DNA of 64,000 nucleotides from Lachnospiraceae bacterium (GTDB lineage Bacteria; Bacillota; Clostridia; Lachnospirales; Lachnospiraceae). The position numbers and the translations under genes are program-made. Shown here piece after piece: positions 18,358 to 28,512 of the stretch. Where the stretch lies: positions 62,001 to 126,000 of the forward strand of contig CAJTCV010000002.1 in NCBI GenBank assembly GCA_910574805.1. The letters are read 5' to 3'. Under the pieces are notes generated by a model. That model was not told the origin of the DNA. It saw only the letters and a program-made list of their open reading frames with translations, and ran no database searches. The stretch's first letter is position 1. Each line of letters opens with the position of its first letter.

Positions 18358-18452
18358 GCGAAAATAACTCCTTTCCAGGCGGGTGCGCCTGCTGTTGGAA
18401 TTATTATAAAATAAAAAGGTCTCAGAAATGTCCGAAAAGAATGAAGGTTTTC

Positions 18453-19490
18453 TTAAAAATGCCGCGGCAGAAAGACCGAGAAGGTGGAACCCTTTCCCGG
18501 AGCGGAGGCGACCATGAGGTACCCGCCCTGGAGGGTGATGATCTCCCGGGTCAGGTAGAGTCCGATGCCGATGCCGGGGATGCGGTGTACCGCTGCTTCC
18601 CGGTAGAAGCGCCGGAAGATGGCGGCGTGGCTGCTCTCCGGGATGCCGATGCCGGTGTCGGTGATATCGATTTTCGCGTACATCTCCCACAGTTCGACGG
18701 CTACACGGATGCTTCCTCCTTCCGGCGTGTATTTGACCGCGTTGTCCAGCAGGTTAAAGAGGGCCTCTGCCGTCCACCTGCTGTCGTGGGGAAGGATAAG
18801 CTCTTCAGGGCAGTCCACGGCCACGGACAGGCGCTTCTGCTCTGCCTTGGCGAGAATCCCGCTGAGGGATTGGGCGATGGTCGCGTATAAGGAGGCGTCG
18901 CTTTTTCGGAGCTGGATCGCGCCGGTTTCCAGCCGGGAGGTTTTAAGAAGGGCCTGAAAGAGAAAATGAAGCTTGTCCGTCTGGGCTCTCAGTCCTTCCA
19001 GAAATGCAGTCTGTTCCTCGTAAGAACCCGGACGGGTCAGCAGGGTGTCGGTCACCAGTCTCAGATTGCTGACCGGGGTCCGGACCTGATGGGAAATATC
19101 GGTGATCAGCTGCTGCAATTTTTGATGTTCCGTCTCGGCGTCATGCCTTTGGGTCTGCATGATCTGGTACAGGCGCAGAAGCCGGCAGTTGATGCGGGAC
19201 TGAAGCGTCTCCTGGTCGTAATCGGCATCCGGGCATGCGCCGCCTTCGGTCATCCGGTCGATGGTCTGGCACAGGTCGGAAGTAAAAGCGGTCAGCTTCT
19301 CATCTAAAAGCCACAGAAAAAACAGCGTCCAGCCAAGGGCCAGCAGGGACAGCGCAAGTCCCATGGAGAGAAGGGGCCGGCTGTAAGCGGTCCGGATGCA
19401 GAAGAACAGGATGCAGAGCCACATGGACAGAAGCATGCCGCACAGCGGCAGCAGGCAGAGTTCTCTGAGATAAAGACGGGATTCTTTCAT
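18453..19490 (-). CDS. sensor histidine kinase
   Basis: Two membrane helices near the N-terminus, separated by only a few residues ('MLLSMWLCILFFCIRTAYSR' and the next hydrophobic block), indicate an intramembrane-sensing kinase of the type found with peptide-exporting ABC systems. HisKA: 'DISHQVRTPVSNLRL' with the phosphorylated His; HATPase: 'LFNLLDNAVKYTPEGG', 'ITDTGIGIPES', 'GIGLYLTREI'. ATG 19490 lies nine bases after AGGAGG and overlaps the regulator's stop by four bases. 345 residues. It most likely phosphorylates the regulator upstream and controls the ABC genes downstream. Confidence 0.92.
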   Translation of the reverse strand: MKESRLYLRELCLLPLCGMLLSMWLCILFFCIRTAYSRPLLSMGLALSLLALGWTLFFLWLLDEKLTAFTSDLCQTIDRMTEGGACPDADYDQETLQSRINCRLLRLYQIMQTQRHDAETEHQKLQQLITDISHQVRTPVSNLRLVTDTLLTRPGSYEEQTAFLEGLRAQTDKLHFLFQALLKTSRLETGAIQLRKSDASLYATIAQSLSGILAKAEQKRLSVAVDCPEELILPHDSRWTAEALFNLLDNAVKYTPEGGSIRVAVELWEMYAKIDITDTGIGIPESSHAAIFRRFYREAAVHRIPGIGIGLYLTREIITLQGGYLMVASAPGKGSTFSVFLPRHF

Positions 19491-20176
19491 TCTGGTTCGC
19501 CTCCTGTCCATTTATATCCCATGCCGTAGACGGTCCGGATTCGGGCGCGGCCGGCCGGCTCGATCTTGCTCCGCAGCCGGCTTACGGAGGTGGTGAGGGT
19601 ATGGGTGTCTACGTACTTTTCATCCGCATCCCAGAGCTTTTGCAGAAGCTCCTGTCTGGTCAGCACCCGCCCGGAATTGCGGCAGAAGAGCTGCAGCATC
19701 CTGAATTCCAGAGCGGACAGGACCAGAGGTTCTCCTTTCAGATAAGCGGTCTGACCGGTAAAATCCAGGTATAAGGCGCCGTCGTCGTAGATCTCTCTTT
19801 CCGGCATCCGGCGGCTAAGCATCTGAAACATGGCTTTCAGTTTCCGCTGCAGGGCCAGGATGGAGAAGGGCTTTGTGATGTAGTCTACAGCCCCGGCCTC
19901 GTAACCTCTGACCTGCTCCCATTCTTGGTCGTCGGCGGTCAGGAAGATGATCAGCGTATCCGGATGGGACGCCTTGATCAGAGGGCACAGATCAAGGCCG
20001 CTGCCGTCCGGGAGGTGGATGTCCAGAAGCACCAGGTCATAGAGGTTGGCCGGGAGTTTTTCTTCCGCTTCCCGGAAGGTCAGGGCACAGGTGAGTCCGT
20101 AACCGTCCAGAGTCAGGTTATAGGCGAGGGTTTTATTTAGAAGCTCGTCGTCTTCCACGAGCAGAATCTGTTTCAT
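19487..20176 (-). CDS. OmpR-family response regulator
   Basis: Receiver domain with acidic pocket 'LLVEDDELL', phosphorylated Asp in 'LVLLDIHLPDGSGL', Thr in 'IFLTADD' and Lys in 'YITKPFS'; C-terminal winged helix ('LTRQELLQKLWD', 'TLTTSVSRLRSKIEP'). 229 residues from ATG 20176, which follows GGAGGGGAT. The leader of this gene carries a copy of the ~105-bp dispersed repeat ending a few bases before the binding site. It is the first gene of a regulator-kinase-ATPase-permease unit. Confidence 0.93.
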   Translation of the reverse strand: MKQILLVEDDELLNKTLAYNLTLDGYGLTCALTFREAEEKLPANLYDLVLLDIHLPDGSGLDLCPLIKASHPDTLIIFLTADDQEWEQVRGYEAGAVDYITKPFSILALQRKLKAMFQMLSRRMPEREIYDDGALYLDFTGQTAYLKGEPLVLSALEFRMLQLFCRNSGRVLTRQELLQKLWDADEKYVDTHTLTTSVSRLRSKIEPAGRARIRTVYGMGYKWTGGEPE

Positions 20177-20191
20177 GAGGATCCCCTCCTT

Positions 20192-20294
20192 TAGTTCCGC
20201 ATCTGTCCTCACTTTGCCCAGCGTCTGGAAGAATTTTCCCTCACTTCGTTCCGTAAAATCCTTCCGGGACTGCTTTCGGACAGATGCTGTTTTT
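20192..20294 (-). repeat. ~105-bp dispersed structured repeat, copy A
   Basis: Read on the minus strand it begins AAAAACAGCATCTGTCC and ends GGACAGATGCGGAACTA, so it has a perfect 10-bp terminal inverted repeat (GCATCTGTCC/GGACAGATGC). Inside is a second inverted pair (GGAAGGATTTT against AAAATTCTTCC). Two more copies are at 40076-40145 and 41109-41214. This copy lies in the leader of the response-regulator gene, in the same orientation as that gene, ending next to its ribosome binding site. Confidence 0.8.
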
Positions 20295-20515
20295 CATAAA
20301 CTATTTGACACTACCTCAGCAACAGTATAACAGGGGAGCGGGAAAATGCGCAATGGAAATTCGTTATGATTTTAACGCTGATTTAGCGCAGATTTTAGCG
20401 CAGATTTAAGAGGAATACTCTGTACAGCATCCGGGTTTTGTGGTATAATGTAAACAGTCTTTCCCGCTGTTTTGGAGGGTGGAAAAGCAAAGCAATGATC
20501 AGGAGGTTATGGAAA

Positions 20516-21103
20516 ATGAGACGAATGAAAAAGAGACTTGCGGGGACTATTCTTGTGGCGGCAATGGCGCTGAGCCTGAGTGCGTGTTCGTCCGGCGGTG
20601 GGACGGCGCCGGTGCTGACGGTGGCAGGGCAGGAGGTAACTCTGGGAGAGACAGGGGCAGGCGTGTTCTCCCTGACGGAGTTTGAGATGGCGATCCCAAG
20701 TGAAGGAACTCCCATAGGGAAGATGCCGGGCAAGAGCTGGCTGTCCACGTTTATGACTCTGAAAAAAGACGGCAGCTCCTATGCATATCTGTACGTGTAC
20801 AATCCGGGACGGGATGAGGTGTTTGTCACATCTGCCACAATCTATAAGCTTTCTTTCAGCATGCACGCAGAGGATACGGAGTCAAGCTACTGGGCGGAGG
20901 ATAATGTACTGGTCAACGGAGTCAATTACTTCGGGATGAATGCAGACGACGTTAAAGAGACCATGACGGAATTCAAGGCGCTCTCGGAGGACAGCGATTA
21001 TCTGTCCTATCAGGACGGGAAATATACCTACCGCTTTGATCTGGATGATAACGGGATCGTAGAAGAAGTGGAAGTGGAGATGGATATCGACAAGGATTAT
21101 TGA
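20516..21103 (+). CDS. small lipoprotein
   Basis: N-terminus 'MRRMKKRLAGTILVAAMALS' followed by lipobox 'LSAC' gives a classic type II signal, so the mature protein is lipid-anchored outside the membrane. ATG 20516 lies nine bases after AGGAGG (20501-20506). The mature ~160 residues are acidic and look like a beta-rich domain ('LTVAGQEVTLGETGAGVFSL', 'YTYRFDLDDNGIVEEVEVEM'). I do not recognise the family. It stands alone, transcribed away from the ABC/two-component unit, with AT-rich sequence after it. Confidence 0.75.
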   Translation: MRRMKKRLAGTILVAAMALSLSACSSGGGTAPVLTVAGQEVTLGETGAGVFSLTEFEMAIPSEGTPIGKMPGKSWLSTFMTLKKDGSSYAYLYVYNPGRDEVFVTSATIYKLSFSMHAEDTESSYWAEDNVLVNGVNYFGMNADDVKETMTEFKALSEDSDYLSYQDGKYTYRFDLDDNGIVEEVEVEMDIDKDY

Positions 21104-21280
21104 TCAGACAGAACAGAGGGCAGAGGTTTTTGGCGCCGGGAATGGGGTTGAAAGCCTTTGCTTTTTTTAAAAGTATATCCGGAGGTACAGCACAGGAACC
21201 TGATTTTGTATATTATATACAAAATGAATTATATTTTTTTGTGTAAAATAATGGTTTTTGCAGGATATTATAATTATATA

Positions 21281-21309
21281 TTGACAATTCACAGATCATC
21301 TGTTAAGAT
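21281..21309 (+). promoter_or_regulatory. likely promoter of the beta-glucoside operon
   Basis: TTGACA (21281-21286), 17-base spacer, TAAGAT (21304-21309). It lies 28 bases before the RAT antiterminator site, as expected for transcription that starts just upstream of a LicT-controlled switch. Confidence 0.65.
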
Positions 21310-21336
21310 GCATCCAGTGAAATACAGAAGTTGACT

Positions 21337-21423
21337 GGCTTGTTACTGTTCGATCAGGCAAAACCAAACGTCAGGTATTCCGTGCCGGGGGCACAGTGTA
21401 TACTTTGGGTTTGGTGTTTTTTT
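21337..21423 (+). promoter_or_regulatory. RAT antiterminator overlapping an intrinsic terminator (switch 1)
   Basis: Positions 21337-21365 match the ribonucleic antiterminator bound by LicT/BglG proteins (GGCTTGTTACTG...CAGGCAAAACC). Its 3' end overlaps the 5' arm of a terminator: ACCAAAC (21363-21369) pairs with GTTTGGT (21409-21415), followed by a seven-T run (21417-21423). Known mechanism: active LicT dimer stabilises the RAT hairpin, blocks the terminator and lets the operon be read. Here it controls the licT-like gene itself. Confidence 0.85.
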
Positions 21424-21451
21424 ATGTCCGAATCAGGGAGGATGCGGTGTT

Positions 21452-22285
21452 ATGGTTGTTCATAAGGTGCTAAATAATAATATCGTGAGTTCTCTGGATG
21501 AGCGGGGACGGGAGGTTCTTCTGGTGGGACGCGGGCTGGGCTGGCAGGCAAAACCGGGAGAGACGGTAGAACGTAAGAAGATCGATAAGATCTTTCGTAT
21601 GGATACCAGTGCTTCCACAGAGAAGCTTAAGCAGCTTTTTCTGGAAGTGGATGTGGAAGTCATCGAGCTTTCTGCGCAGATCATCGATCATGCCCGGGAG
21701 GTTTTAAAGAAAAAGTTAAATAAAAATGTATATATAACGCTGACGGATCATATCAGCTTCGCCATTGAGCGTATGAAGCAGGGGGTTACGCTCCGCAATG
21801 CACTGCAATGGGAGACCAGTAAGCTGTATCCGGCGGAATACGGCCTGGGTCTGCATGCCATTGACAGGATCAAAGAGGTCATGGGAATTGAATTTCCCAA
21901 AGACGAGGCGGGCTCCATCGCTCTGCATCTGGTCAATGCAGAATATGACTGCAACATGAATTACACACAGCAGATGACGGAGATTATCCAGAATTCTCTC
22001 AATATTGTGCGCTATATGTTTCATGTGGAGTTTGACGAGCAGTCCCTGGACTATCAGCGGTTTACGACTCATCTTCTGTTCTTTGCCCAGCGTGCGCTGG
22101 ACGGGAGGCTGATGTCCGGCGGACCGGATGAGATGTATGAGCTGATGCACAGCAAGCATCCGAAGCAGTTTCGCTGTGCGGAAAAAATTAAGAGTTATAT
22201 GAAAAAGCAGTATCAGTGTAAGCTGAGCGCGGAGGAGCTTACTTTTCTCACGGTACATATTGTCCGCGTAACGGCAAAATTATAG
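21452..22285 (+). CDS. licT: transcription antiterminator, LicT/BglG family
   Basis: An N-terminal CAT RNA-binding domain ('VLNNNIVSSLDERGREVLLV', 'GRGLGWQAKPGE') is followed by two PRD domains. The four regulatory histidines are all present at residues 100, 159, 207 and 269 (in 'TDH', 'ALHL', 'TTHL', 'TVHI'), the positions known in B. subtilis LicT. Phosphorylation by EII of the PTS inactivates and by HPr activates it; the active dimer binds the RAT sites at 21337 and 22324. 277 residues, full length. It is the first gene of a beta-glucoside operon. Confidence 0.95.
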   Translation: MVVHKVLNNNIVSSLDERGREVLLVGRGLGWQAKPGETVERKKIDKIFRMDTSASTEKLKQLFLEVDVEVIELSAQIIDHAREVLKKKLNKNVYITLTDHISFAIERMKQGVTLRNALQWETSKLYPAEYGLGLHAIDRIKEVMGIEFPKDEAGSIALHLVNAEYDCNMNYTQQMTEIIQNSLNIVRYMFHVEFDEQSLDYQRFTTHLLFFAQRALDGRLMSGGPDEMYELMHSKHPKQFRCAEKIKSYMKKQYQCKLSAEELTFLTVHIVRVTAKL

Positions 22286-22323
22286 AAGAGTTATTATGAA
22301 AATATCATAAGCCACACAGAGAG

Positions 22324-22417
22324 GGCTTGTTACTGTACGGCAGGCAAAACCCGAATGTGTTCTCATGGAAGCAGCCCGGCAGTACGGGCCGCTTTTGGGG
22401 AGCGCGTTCGGGTTTTT
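22324..22417 (+). promoter_or_regulatory. RAT antiterminator overlapping an intrinsic terminator (switch 2)
   Basis: A second RAT (22324-22352, GGCTTGTTACTG...CAGGCAAAACC) lies between the antiterminator and PTS genes. The 10-base arm AAAACCCGAA (22346-22355) overlaps its end and pairs with TTCGGGTTTT (22407-22416), followed directly by T and CAT. This gives the PTS and glucosidase genes a second, internal control point, as in the E. coli bgl operon. Confidence 0.85.
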
Positions 22418-22500
22418 CATTGCATAAATTTCCGGATTGCTGCGCAGCATTTGGAACTTTTACAAAAAACAGCAGAACTATAATGAAAAGGAGAAACGTT

Positions 22501-24384
22501 ATGGCTGGAAAAGTAAGAGATTACGGAAAGCTCGCCCGCGACATCAGGGACGCGGTGGGAGAATCCAACATTGTCAGTGCAGCGCACTGCGCCACCAGAC
22601 TGCGTCTGGTATTGAAAGAATCACCGTCTGCGGAGGTTACAAAGGAGATCTCCGGTATGCCCGCCGTGATCCAGGTGGTGGAAAAAGGAGGGCAGTATCA
22701 GATCGTGATCGGTACCCATGCGAAGGATGTATACAATGAGCTGGTTCAGATTCTGGACCTGGATGAGAGTGCGCAGCCGGAGATCAGACAGAGCCTTGCC
22801 AACCGGGTGATCGCCACCATGTCTGCCGTATTCGCCCCCTTTGTCTATGTACTGGCGGCGGCCGGACTGGTACAGGGCGCCCTTATCATTTTGACGCAGT
22901 TTGCTCCGGCCTTTGCACAGACCGGGACATATGAGGTGCTGAGCTTTATTTCCTGGACACCCTTCACCTTTTTGCCGGTACTGATCGCGGTGACGGCTTC
23001 CAAACATTTTAAATGTAATACCTTCATCGCCATGTGGTGCTGTCTGGCGCTGGTCAACAGCAGCTGGGGAGAGATCGCGGCCCGCATTGCGGACGGTGAG
23101 ACTGTCAGATTCCTGTTCTTTGACATGGCGCAGACAACGTATACTTCCACGGTTCTGCCGCCTCTGTTTCTGGTCCTGATTCTTTCTTATCTGGAACATT
23201 TTCTGGAAAAGCATGTTCCGGACGTGATCAAGGCGCTGGTGGTTCCGTTTATCTGTGCGATTGTCATGGTGCCGGCCACGATTCTGGTCATTGGTCCCGT
23301 ATCAGACGGGCTGGCCAATGCCATCGCTCTGGGGTATAATTCCCTTGTGAATACGGTTCCGGCACTGGCGGCTGTTGTGGTCGGGGGTATCTGGCAGGTA
23401 TTCGTCATCTTTGGCGTACACTGGGGCGTTACGCCCATGGTTCTGGCGAATTTTGCCAATAACGGCTGCGACACCTTCCAGGCATTCCAGACCTGCGCGG
23501 TAGTGGCACAGGCGGCGGCCTGCCTGGGAGTCTTTATCAAGACGAAGAAAAGCGATATTAAAAATGTGGCGTTTTCCGCCGGTCTGACCGGTATTTTCGG
23601 TATCACGGAGCCGGCCATCTACGGCGTCACGCTGCGCCTGAAGAAGCCTTTTATCGCAGGCTGTATCGGCGGAGCTGTGGGAGCGGTCATCATCAGCTTT
23701 TTTGACACGGCATACTACGTCTATGCAGGACTTCCGGGACTTTTGACCACCGTCAATGCCATGGGCGAAAATCCCCGTTCCTTTATGGGAATGATGATTG
23801 GTGTGGCGGCGACCATCGTCGTGACCGTTCTGCTGGTACAGATCATTGGCTGTGACGAAAAGGAGCCGGAGGAGACGGAGCAAAAGGATACATCTGCACA
23901 GACAGAAAACAGGCAGAACTCCCGCGGAAGCAGGGAGGATGTGTTCTGTCCACTGAACGGAGAACTGAAGCCGCTTGGAGAAGTCAGTGATCCGACCTTC
24001 TCAGGGGAGATTCTCGGCAAAGGAGTGGCAGTTCTTCCTTCAGAGGGAAAGCTGTATGCGCCCTTTGACGGCGAGGTATCCATGGTATTTGAGACAAAAC
24101 ATGCGATTGGCCTGATCAGAGATGATGTGGAGATGCTGATCCATATCGGGCTTGAGACCGTCTCTCTGGAGGGAAAGTATTTTGAGGCAAAGATAAAGGC
24201 GGGAGACCGGATCAAAAAGGGAGATCTGCTTATTGAATTTGATCTGGAAGCCATTTCCCGGGAAGGCTTTGACACGATCACGCCGGTGATCATCAGTAAT
24301 GCGGATGACTTTGCAGAGATTGAGGCGGAGCGGACTTCCGGTGCGGTGGCAGCGGGGGATCCTCTGCTGACTGTAAAACGATAA
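22501..24384 (+). CDS. PTS beta-glucoside transporter subunit IIBCA
   Basis: A fused permease of 627 residues in B-C-A order. IIB carries the phosphorylated Cys30 ('SAAHCATRLRL'). IIC has about ten hydrophobic segments and the 'GITEPAIYGVTLR' loop typical of the glucose/glucoside family. IIA at the C-terminus has 'GKLYAPFDGEV', 'KHAIGLI' and the phospho-His548 ('LIHIGLETVSLEGKYF'). It imports and phosphorylates beta-glucosides such as arbutin, salicin or cellobiose. ATG 22501 follows AAGGAG; the open frame further upstream runs back through the terminator and is not coding. It is followed at 21 bases by the glucosidase gene. Confidence 0.95.
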   Translation: MAGKVRDYGKLARDIRDAVGESNIVSAAHCATRLRLVLKESPSAEVTKEISGMPAVIQVVEKGGQYQIVIGTHAKDVYNELVQILDLDESAQPEIRQSLANRVIATMSAVFAPFVYVLAAAGLVQGALIILTQFAPAFAQTGTYEVLSFISWTPFTFLPVLIAVTASKHFKCNTFIAMWCCLALVNSSWGEIAARIADGETVRFLFFDMAQTTYTSTVLPPLFLVLILSYLEHFLEKHVPDVIKALVVPFICAIVMVPATILVIGPVSDGLANAIALGYNSLVNTVPALAAVVVGGIWQVFVIFGVHWGVTPMVLANFANNGCDTFQAFQTCAVVAQAAACLGVFIKTKKSDIKNVAFSAGLTGIFGITEPAIYGVTLRLKKPFIAGCIGGAVGAVIISFFDTAYYVYAGLPGLLTTVNAMGENPRSFMGMMIGVAATIVVTVLLVQIIGCDEKEPEETEQKDTSAQTENRQNSRGSREDVFCPLNGELKPLGEVSDPTFSGEILGKGVAVLPSEGKLYAPFDGEVSMVFETKHAIGLIRDDVEMLIHIGLETVSLEGKYFEAKIKAGDRIKKGDLLIEFDLEAISREGFDTITPVIISNADDFAEIEAERTSGAVAAGDPLLTVKR

Positions 24385-25839
<1,455 letters not shown>

Positions 25840-25873
25840 GGAACAGACAGAGTTCCTGTTCGGAAAATGAAGG

Positions 25874-25900
25874 TCGCAGGCTGTTATGCCTGCGATTTTT
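25874..25900 (+). terminator. intrinsic terminator after beta-glucoside operon
   Basis: Perfect 8-bp stem TCGCAGGC/GCCTGCGA with a 6-base loop and a T run (25896-25900). Confidence 0.9.
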
Positions 25901-25991
25901 CTGTATTTTTCCGGTCAGAAGTAGACAAAAGAAAAAAGGAAACCTATAATTAGAAGTATGATAATACATACTTCAGGAGGCGGAACTTTTT

Positions 25992-26867
25992 ATGGAAAAG
26001 ATTGTGTGGGATGACAGGTTCAAAATCGGGGTGGAGGTCGTGGACCGGGCGCATGCCAAACTTTTTCGGATCATTAACAAGCTGTCGGATCTTTCTCAGG
26101 ATACATCAGCCAGTCATGCGGCATACCGTGAAGGGATCAAATATCTGGAAGCTTATACAATGACACACTTTTCAGAAGAGGAAGCGTACATGCGTTCGAT
26201 CCGGTACAATGGATATGCGGAGCATAAACGGATTCATGACAATTTCAGAAATAAGACGCTGATCTCTCTGAAAAGAGATCTGGAATTATCCAGCTTTTCC
26301 GGGGCGGCGGTGGAGCGTTTTGTGGGGACTCTGAACCGCTGGCTGTCAGAACATATCATGCTGGAGGATCAGGCGATCGTTGGTAAGGCGGTCCGTCAGA
26401 AAAAGAGAGACCGTTCCTCACAGATCGAGATTATTTCCCGAACTGTTAACCGGGCGGTGCAGGATGTTCTGCAGGCGGAGACGAAACTGGTCAGTGATGA
26501 TTATAAAGGCCAGAATATCGGCAACGGGTATTACTGCTGCCAGTATTATGATATGGGCGGCGGCGTCATGCTGCAGCTTCTCCTGGGAGTGGAGGATATT
26601 CTGTTCCTCAGAGGGATCGAAAGGATCCCGGGGATCCGGAAAAGAGAGATGACCGAGCGGGATACTCTGCATGTTTTTGCGCAGCTTTTTGAGAAGATGG
26701 GCAGACTTTTTAAAGTGGAGACGGAACCGGAATTCGGCATGGAAAACCTGCTGGACCGGGATAAATTCCGGAAGGAATTCATGAAGGGCTGTCCCTGCAG
26801 CCTTTTGTTCGGCACCCGGTCCGGAGCGCTTGTGTTCTGCTACCGGAGCTGGAGGGCGAAACAGTAG
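25992..26867 (+). CDS. bacteriohemerythrin fused to a CheC/CheX-like domain
   Basis: Residues 1-135 are a bacteriohemerythrin with every di-iron ligand in place: His21, His59, Glu63, His78, His82, His121 and Asp126. Such domains bind O2 (or NO) reversibly. The remaining ~150 residues ('IEIISRTVNRAVQDVLQAET', then 'GGGVMLQLLLGVEDILFLRG', 'MGRLFKVETEPEFGMEN') look like a chemotaxis CheX/CheC-type alpha-beta fold; that assignment is tentative. No membrane segment. The gene has its own binding site (TCAGGAGGCGG) and stands alone between a terminator and the convergent serine operon. A role in oxygen sensing by an anaerobe is inference. Confidence 0.8.
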   Translation: MEKIVWDDRFKIGVEVVDRAHAKLFRIINKLSDLSQDTSASHAAYREGIKYLEAYTMTHFSEEEAYMRSIRYNGYAEHKRIHDNFRNKTLISLKRDLELSSFSGAAVERFVGTLNRWLSEHIMLEDQAIVGKAVRQKKRDRSSQIEIISRTVNRAVQDVLQAETKLVSDDYKGQNIGNGYYCCQYYDMGGGVMLQLLLGVEDILFLRGIERIPGIRKREMTERDTLHVFAQLFEKMGRLFKVETEPEFGMENLLDRDKFRKEFMKGCPCSLLFGTRSGALVFCYRSWRAKQ

Positions 26868-26919
26868 AAAAAGGCCGAGCGTCCGGCAGCAGATGTCTTC
26901 GTTGCCGGACTGCCGTATG

Positions 26920-27792
26920 TCAGCGGCAGAACCGGCAGCCGGACGGTGAGGCGGCGCATCCGCCCAGGGCGGTCTCGCGCAGTTCATAGGGGATTCTTTT
27001 TCCCACCTGATACATGGTATCAAGCATCTCGTCAAAGGGGATGAGCTGACGGATTCCCGACAGGGCGATCTCGGCGGCGATCAGAGCGTTGGCGACGCCC
27101 GAGGCATTTCGGTTCTGGCATGGATATTCCACCAGTCCCCCTACCGGGTCGCACACCAGTCCCAGCATGTTCATAAGGACAGTGGAGGCGGCGGAAAGGC
27201 TCTGGCATGGTTCCCCGCCCATGAGTTCCACGGCGGCGGAGGCGGCCATGGCGGCAGCGACGCCGGTCTCTGCCTGACAGCCTCCTACGGCTCCCGCCAC
27301 CGTTGCATTGCGCATGGCGAGATAGCCGACGGCTCCGGCATTGAACAGCGCATCCACCATCCGGTCGTCGGATATGTGATATTCCTGCTGCAGAGCCAGC
27401 AGAAGTCCCGGGACGATCCCGGCAGAGCCGGCGGTGGGCGCGGCTACGATCACTCCCATGGAAGCGTTTACTTCCAGTACGGCCATAGCGCAGGCAATAC
27501 CGCGTCCAAGTACGCTGCCGCATATGCTTTTCCCTCTGTTCCTGTGCAGTTCCAGCTTTCTGGCTTCTCCTCCGATCAGTCCGCCCATGGACTTTACAGG
27601 CGTTTTCAGAGGAGCTGCCGCAGACTGTTTCATAATGTCCAGCACATGTTTCATCTGGTGGCAGATCTGGTCCATGGGGACTTCAGACAGATCACATTCC
27701 CGCTGCTTCATGACATCGGAGATCATCCACTGATGCCGGCTGCAAAGCTCCAACAGTTCCGCTGCATTTTTAAAATCAATTGTTTCCATCAT
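26920..27792 (-). CDS. sdaAA: L-serine dehydratase, alpha subunit (iron-sulfur)
   Basis: 290 residues with the conserved 'GGLIGGEARKL', 'NASMGVIVAAPTAGSAGIVP', 'CQAETGVAAAMAASA' and 'CDPVGGLVEYPCQNRNA' blocks. The Cys residues, including those near the C-terminus ('GCAASPSGCRFC'), fit ligands of the oxygen-labile [4Fe-4S] cluster that activates serine. With the beta subunit it deaminates L-serine to pyruvate and ammonia. It is the last gene of a symporter-beta-alpha operon on the minus strand. Confidence 0.95.
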   Translation of the reverse strand: MMETIDFKNAAELLELCSRHQWMISDVMKQRECDLSEVPMDQICHQMKHVLDIMKQSAAAPLKTPVKSMGGLIGGEARKLELHRNRGKSICGSVLGRGIACAMAVLEVNASMGVIVAAPTAGSAGIVPGLLLALQQEYHISDDRMVDALFNAGAVGYLAMRNATVAGAVGGCQAETGVAAAMAASAAVELMGGEPCQSLSAASTVLMNMLGLVCDPVGGLVEYPCQNRNASGVANALIAAEIALSGIRQLIPFDEMLDTMYQVGKRIPYELRETALGGCAASPSGCRFCR

Positions 27793-27817
27793 TTCTATCG
27801 GCCTTTCATTCCTGTAA

Positions 27818-28486
27818 TTATGGCTGAATCAGCATCACGTCCTGGACGTTGGGATTTTCCAGAAGCTTTTCCGTAATGTCTTCCGGAAGGCGGTTGTCGG
27901 ATTCCACGATCGTATATGCCTTTTCTCCTCTGGATTCCCGGAACAGACGCATGAAGGCGATGTTCACGTTCCGGTCGCTTAAGATCCGGGTAATGTGGGC
28001 CGCCACTCCGGGCCGGTCCTTCTGGATGATAATGACGGCGTTGTACTCACCTGTGAAATCCACCTGAACCTGATTGATCCGTACGATCTTCACTTTTCCG
28101 CCGCCCAGGGATTCTCCCCGGACCGTCATGACGGCGCCGGAGTCATTTACCATCCGGATATCCACCGTGTTGGGATGGATATCGGTCTCTTTTTCATCCG
28201 GTATAAAGCGAAATGTAATTCCCCGTTCCTCTGCGATCTCAAAGGAATCGCGGATCCGCACGTCATCCGTGGCAAATCCCATAATTCCGCCCAGCAGTGC
28301 CCGGTCGGTACCGTGCCCTCTGCAGGTCTTGGCGAAGGAGCCATACAGGGTGAATTCCACTTCCTGGAGGACTCCGCTTTTCATCTTCTGGGCGAGGTAG
28401 GCGATGGCGCAGGCTCCGGCCGTATGGGAGCTGGACGGTCCGATCATGTTGGGGCCCAGGACATCAAATACGCTGATAAATGACAT
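27818..28486 (-). CDS. sdaAB: L-serine dehydratase, beta subunit
   Basis: From ATG 28486 (after AGGAGGAGAATC) the 222-residue product begins 'MSFISVFDVLGPNMIGPSSS', the hallmark of SdaAB, and continues with 'HTAGACAIAYLA' and 'GHGTDRALLGGIMGF'. The last ~75 residues form an ACT domain ('IIQKDRPGVAAHITRILSDR'), known to bind serine. The longer frame upstream of ATG 28486 overlaps the symporter and is not used. Partner of the alpha subunit 25 bases downstream. Confidence 0.95.
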   Translation of the reverse strand: MSFISVFDVLGPNMIGPSSSHTAGACAIAYLAQKMKSGVLQEVEFTLYGSFAKTCRGHGTDRALLGGIMGFATDDVRIRDSFEIAEERGITFRFIPDEKETDIHPNTVDIRMVNDSGAVMTVRGESLGGGKVKIVRINQVQVDFTGEYNAVIIIQKDRPGVAAHITRILSDRNVNIAFMRLFRESRGEKAYTIVESDNRLPEDITEKLLENPNVQDVMLIQP

Positions 28487-28512
28487 GATTCTCCTCCTGT
28501 AAAAGTTTTGCT

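Noticed and set aside
18358-18690. N-terminal extension of the ABC ATPase
   Set aside because: Overlaps the kinase gene region in a different frame and has His/Arg/Pro-rich low-complexity residues typical of shadow frames.
22327-22500. In-frame N-terminal extension of the PTS permease
   Set aside because: It runs through the RAT and terminator hairpin and has no ribosome binding site; ATG 22501 has AAGGAG and begins the IIB domain.
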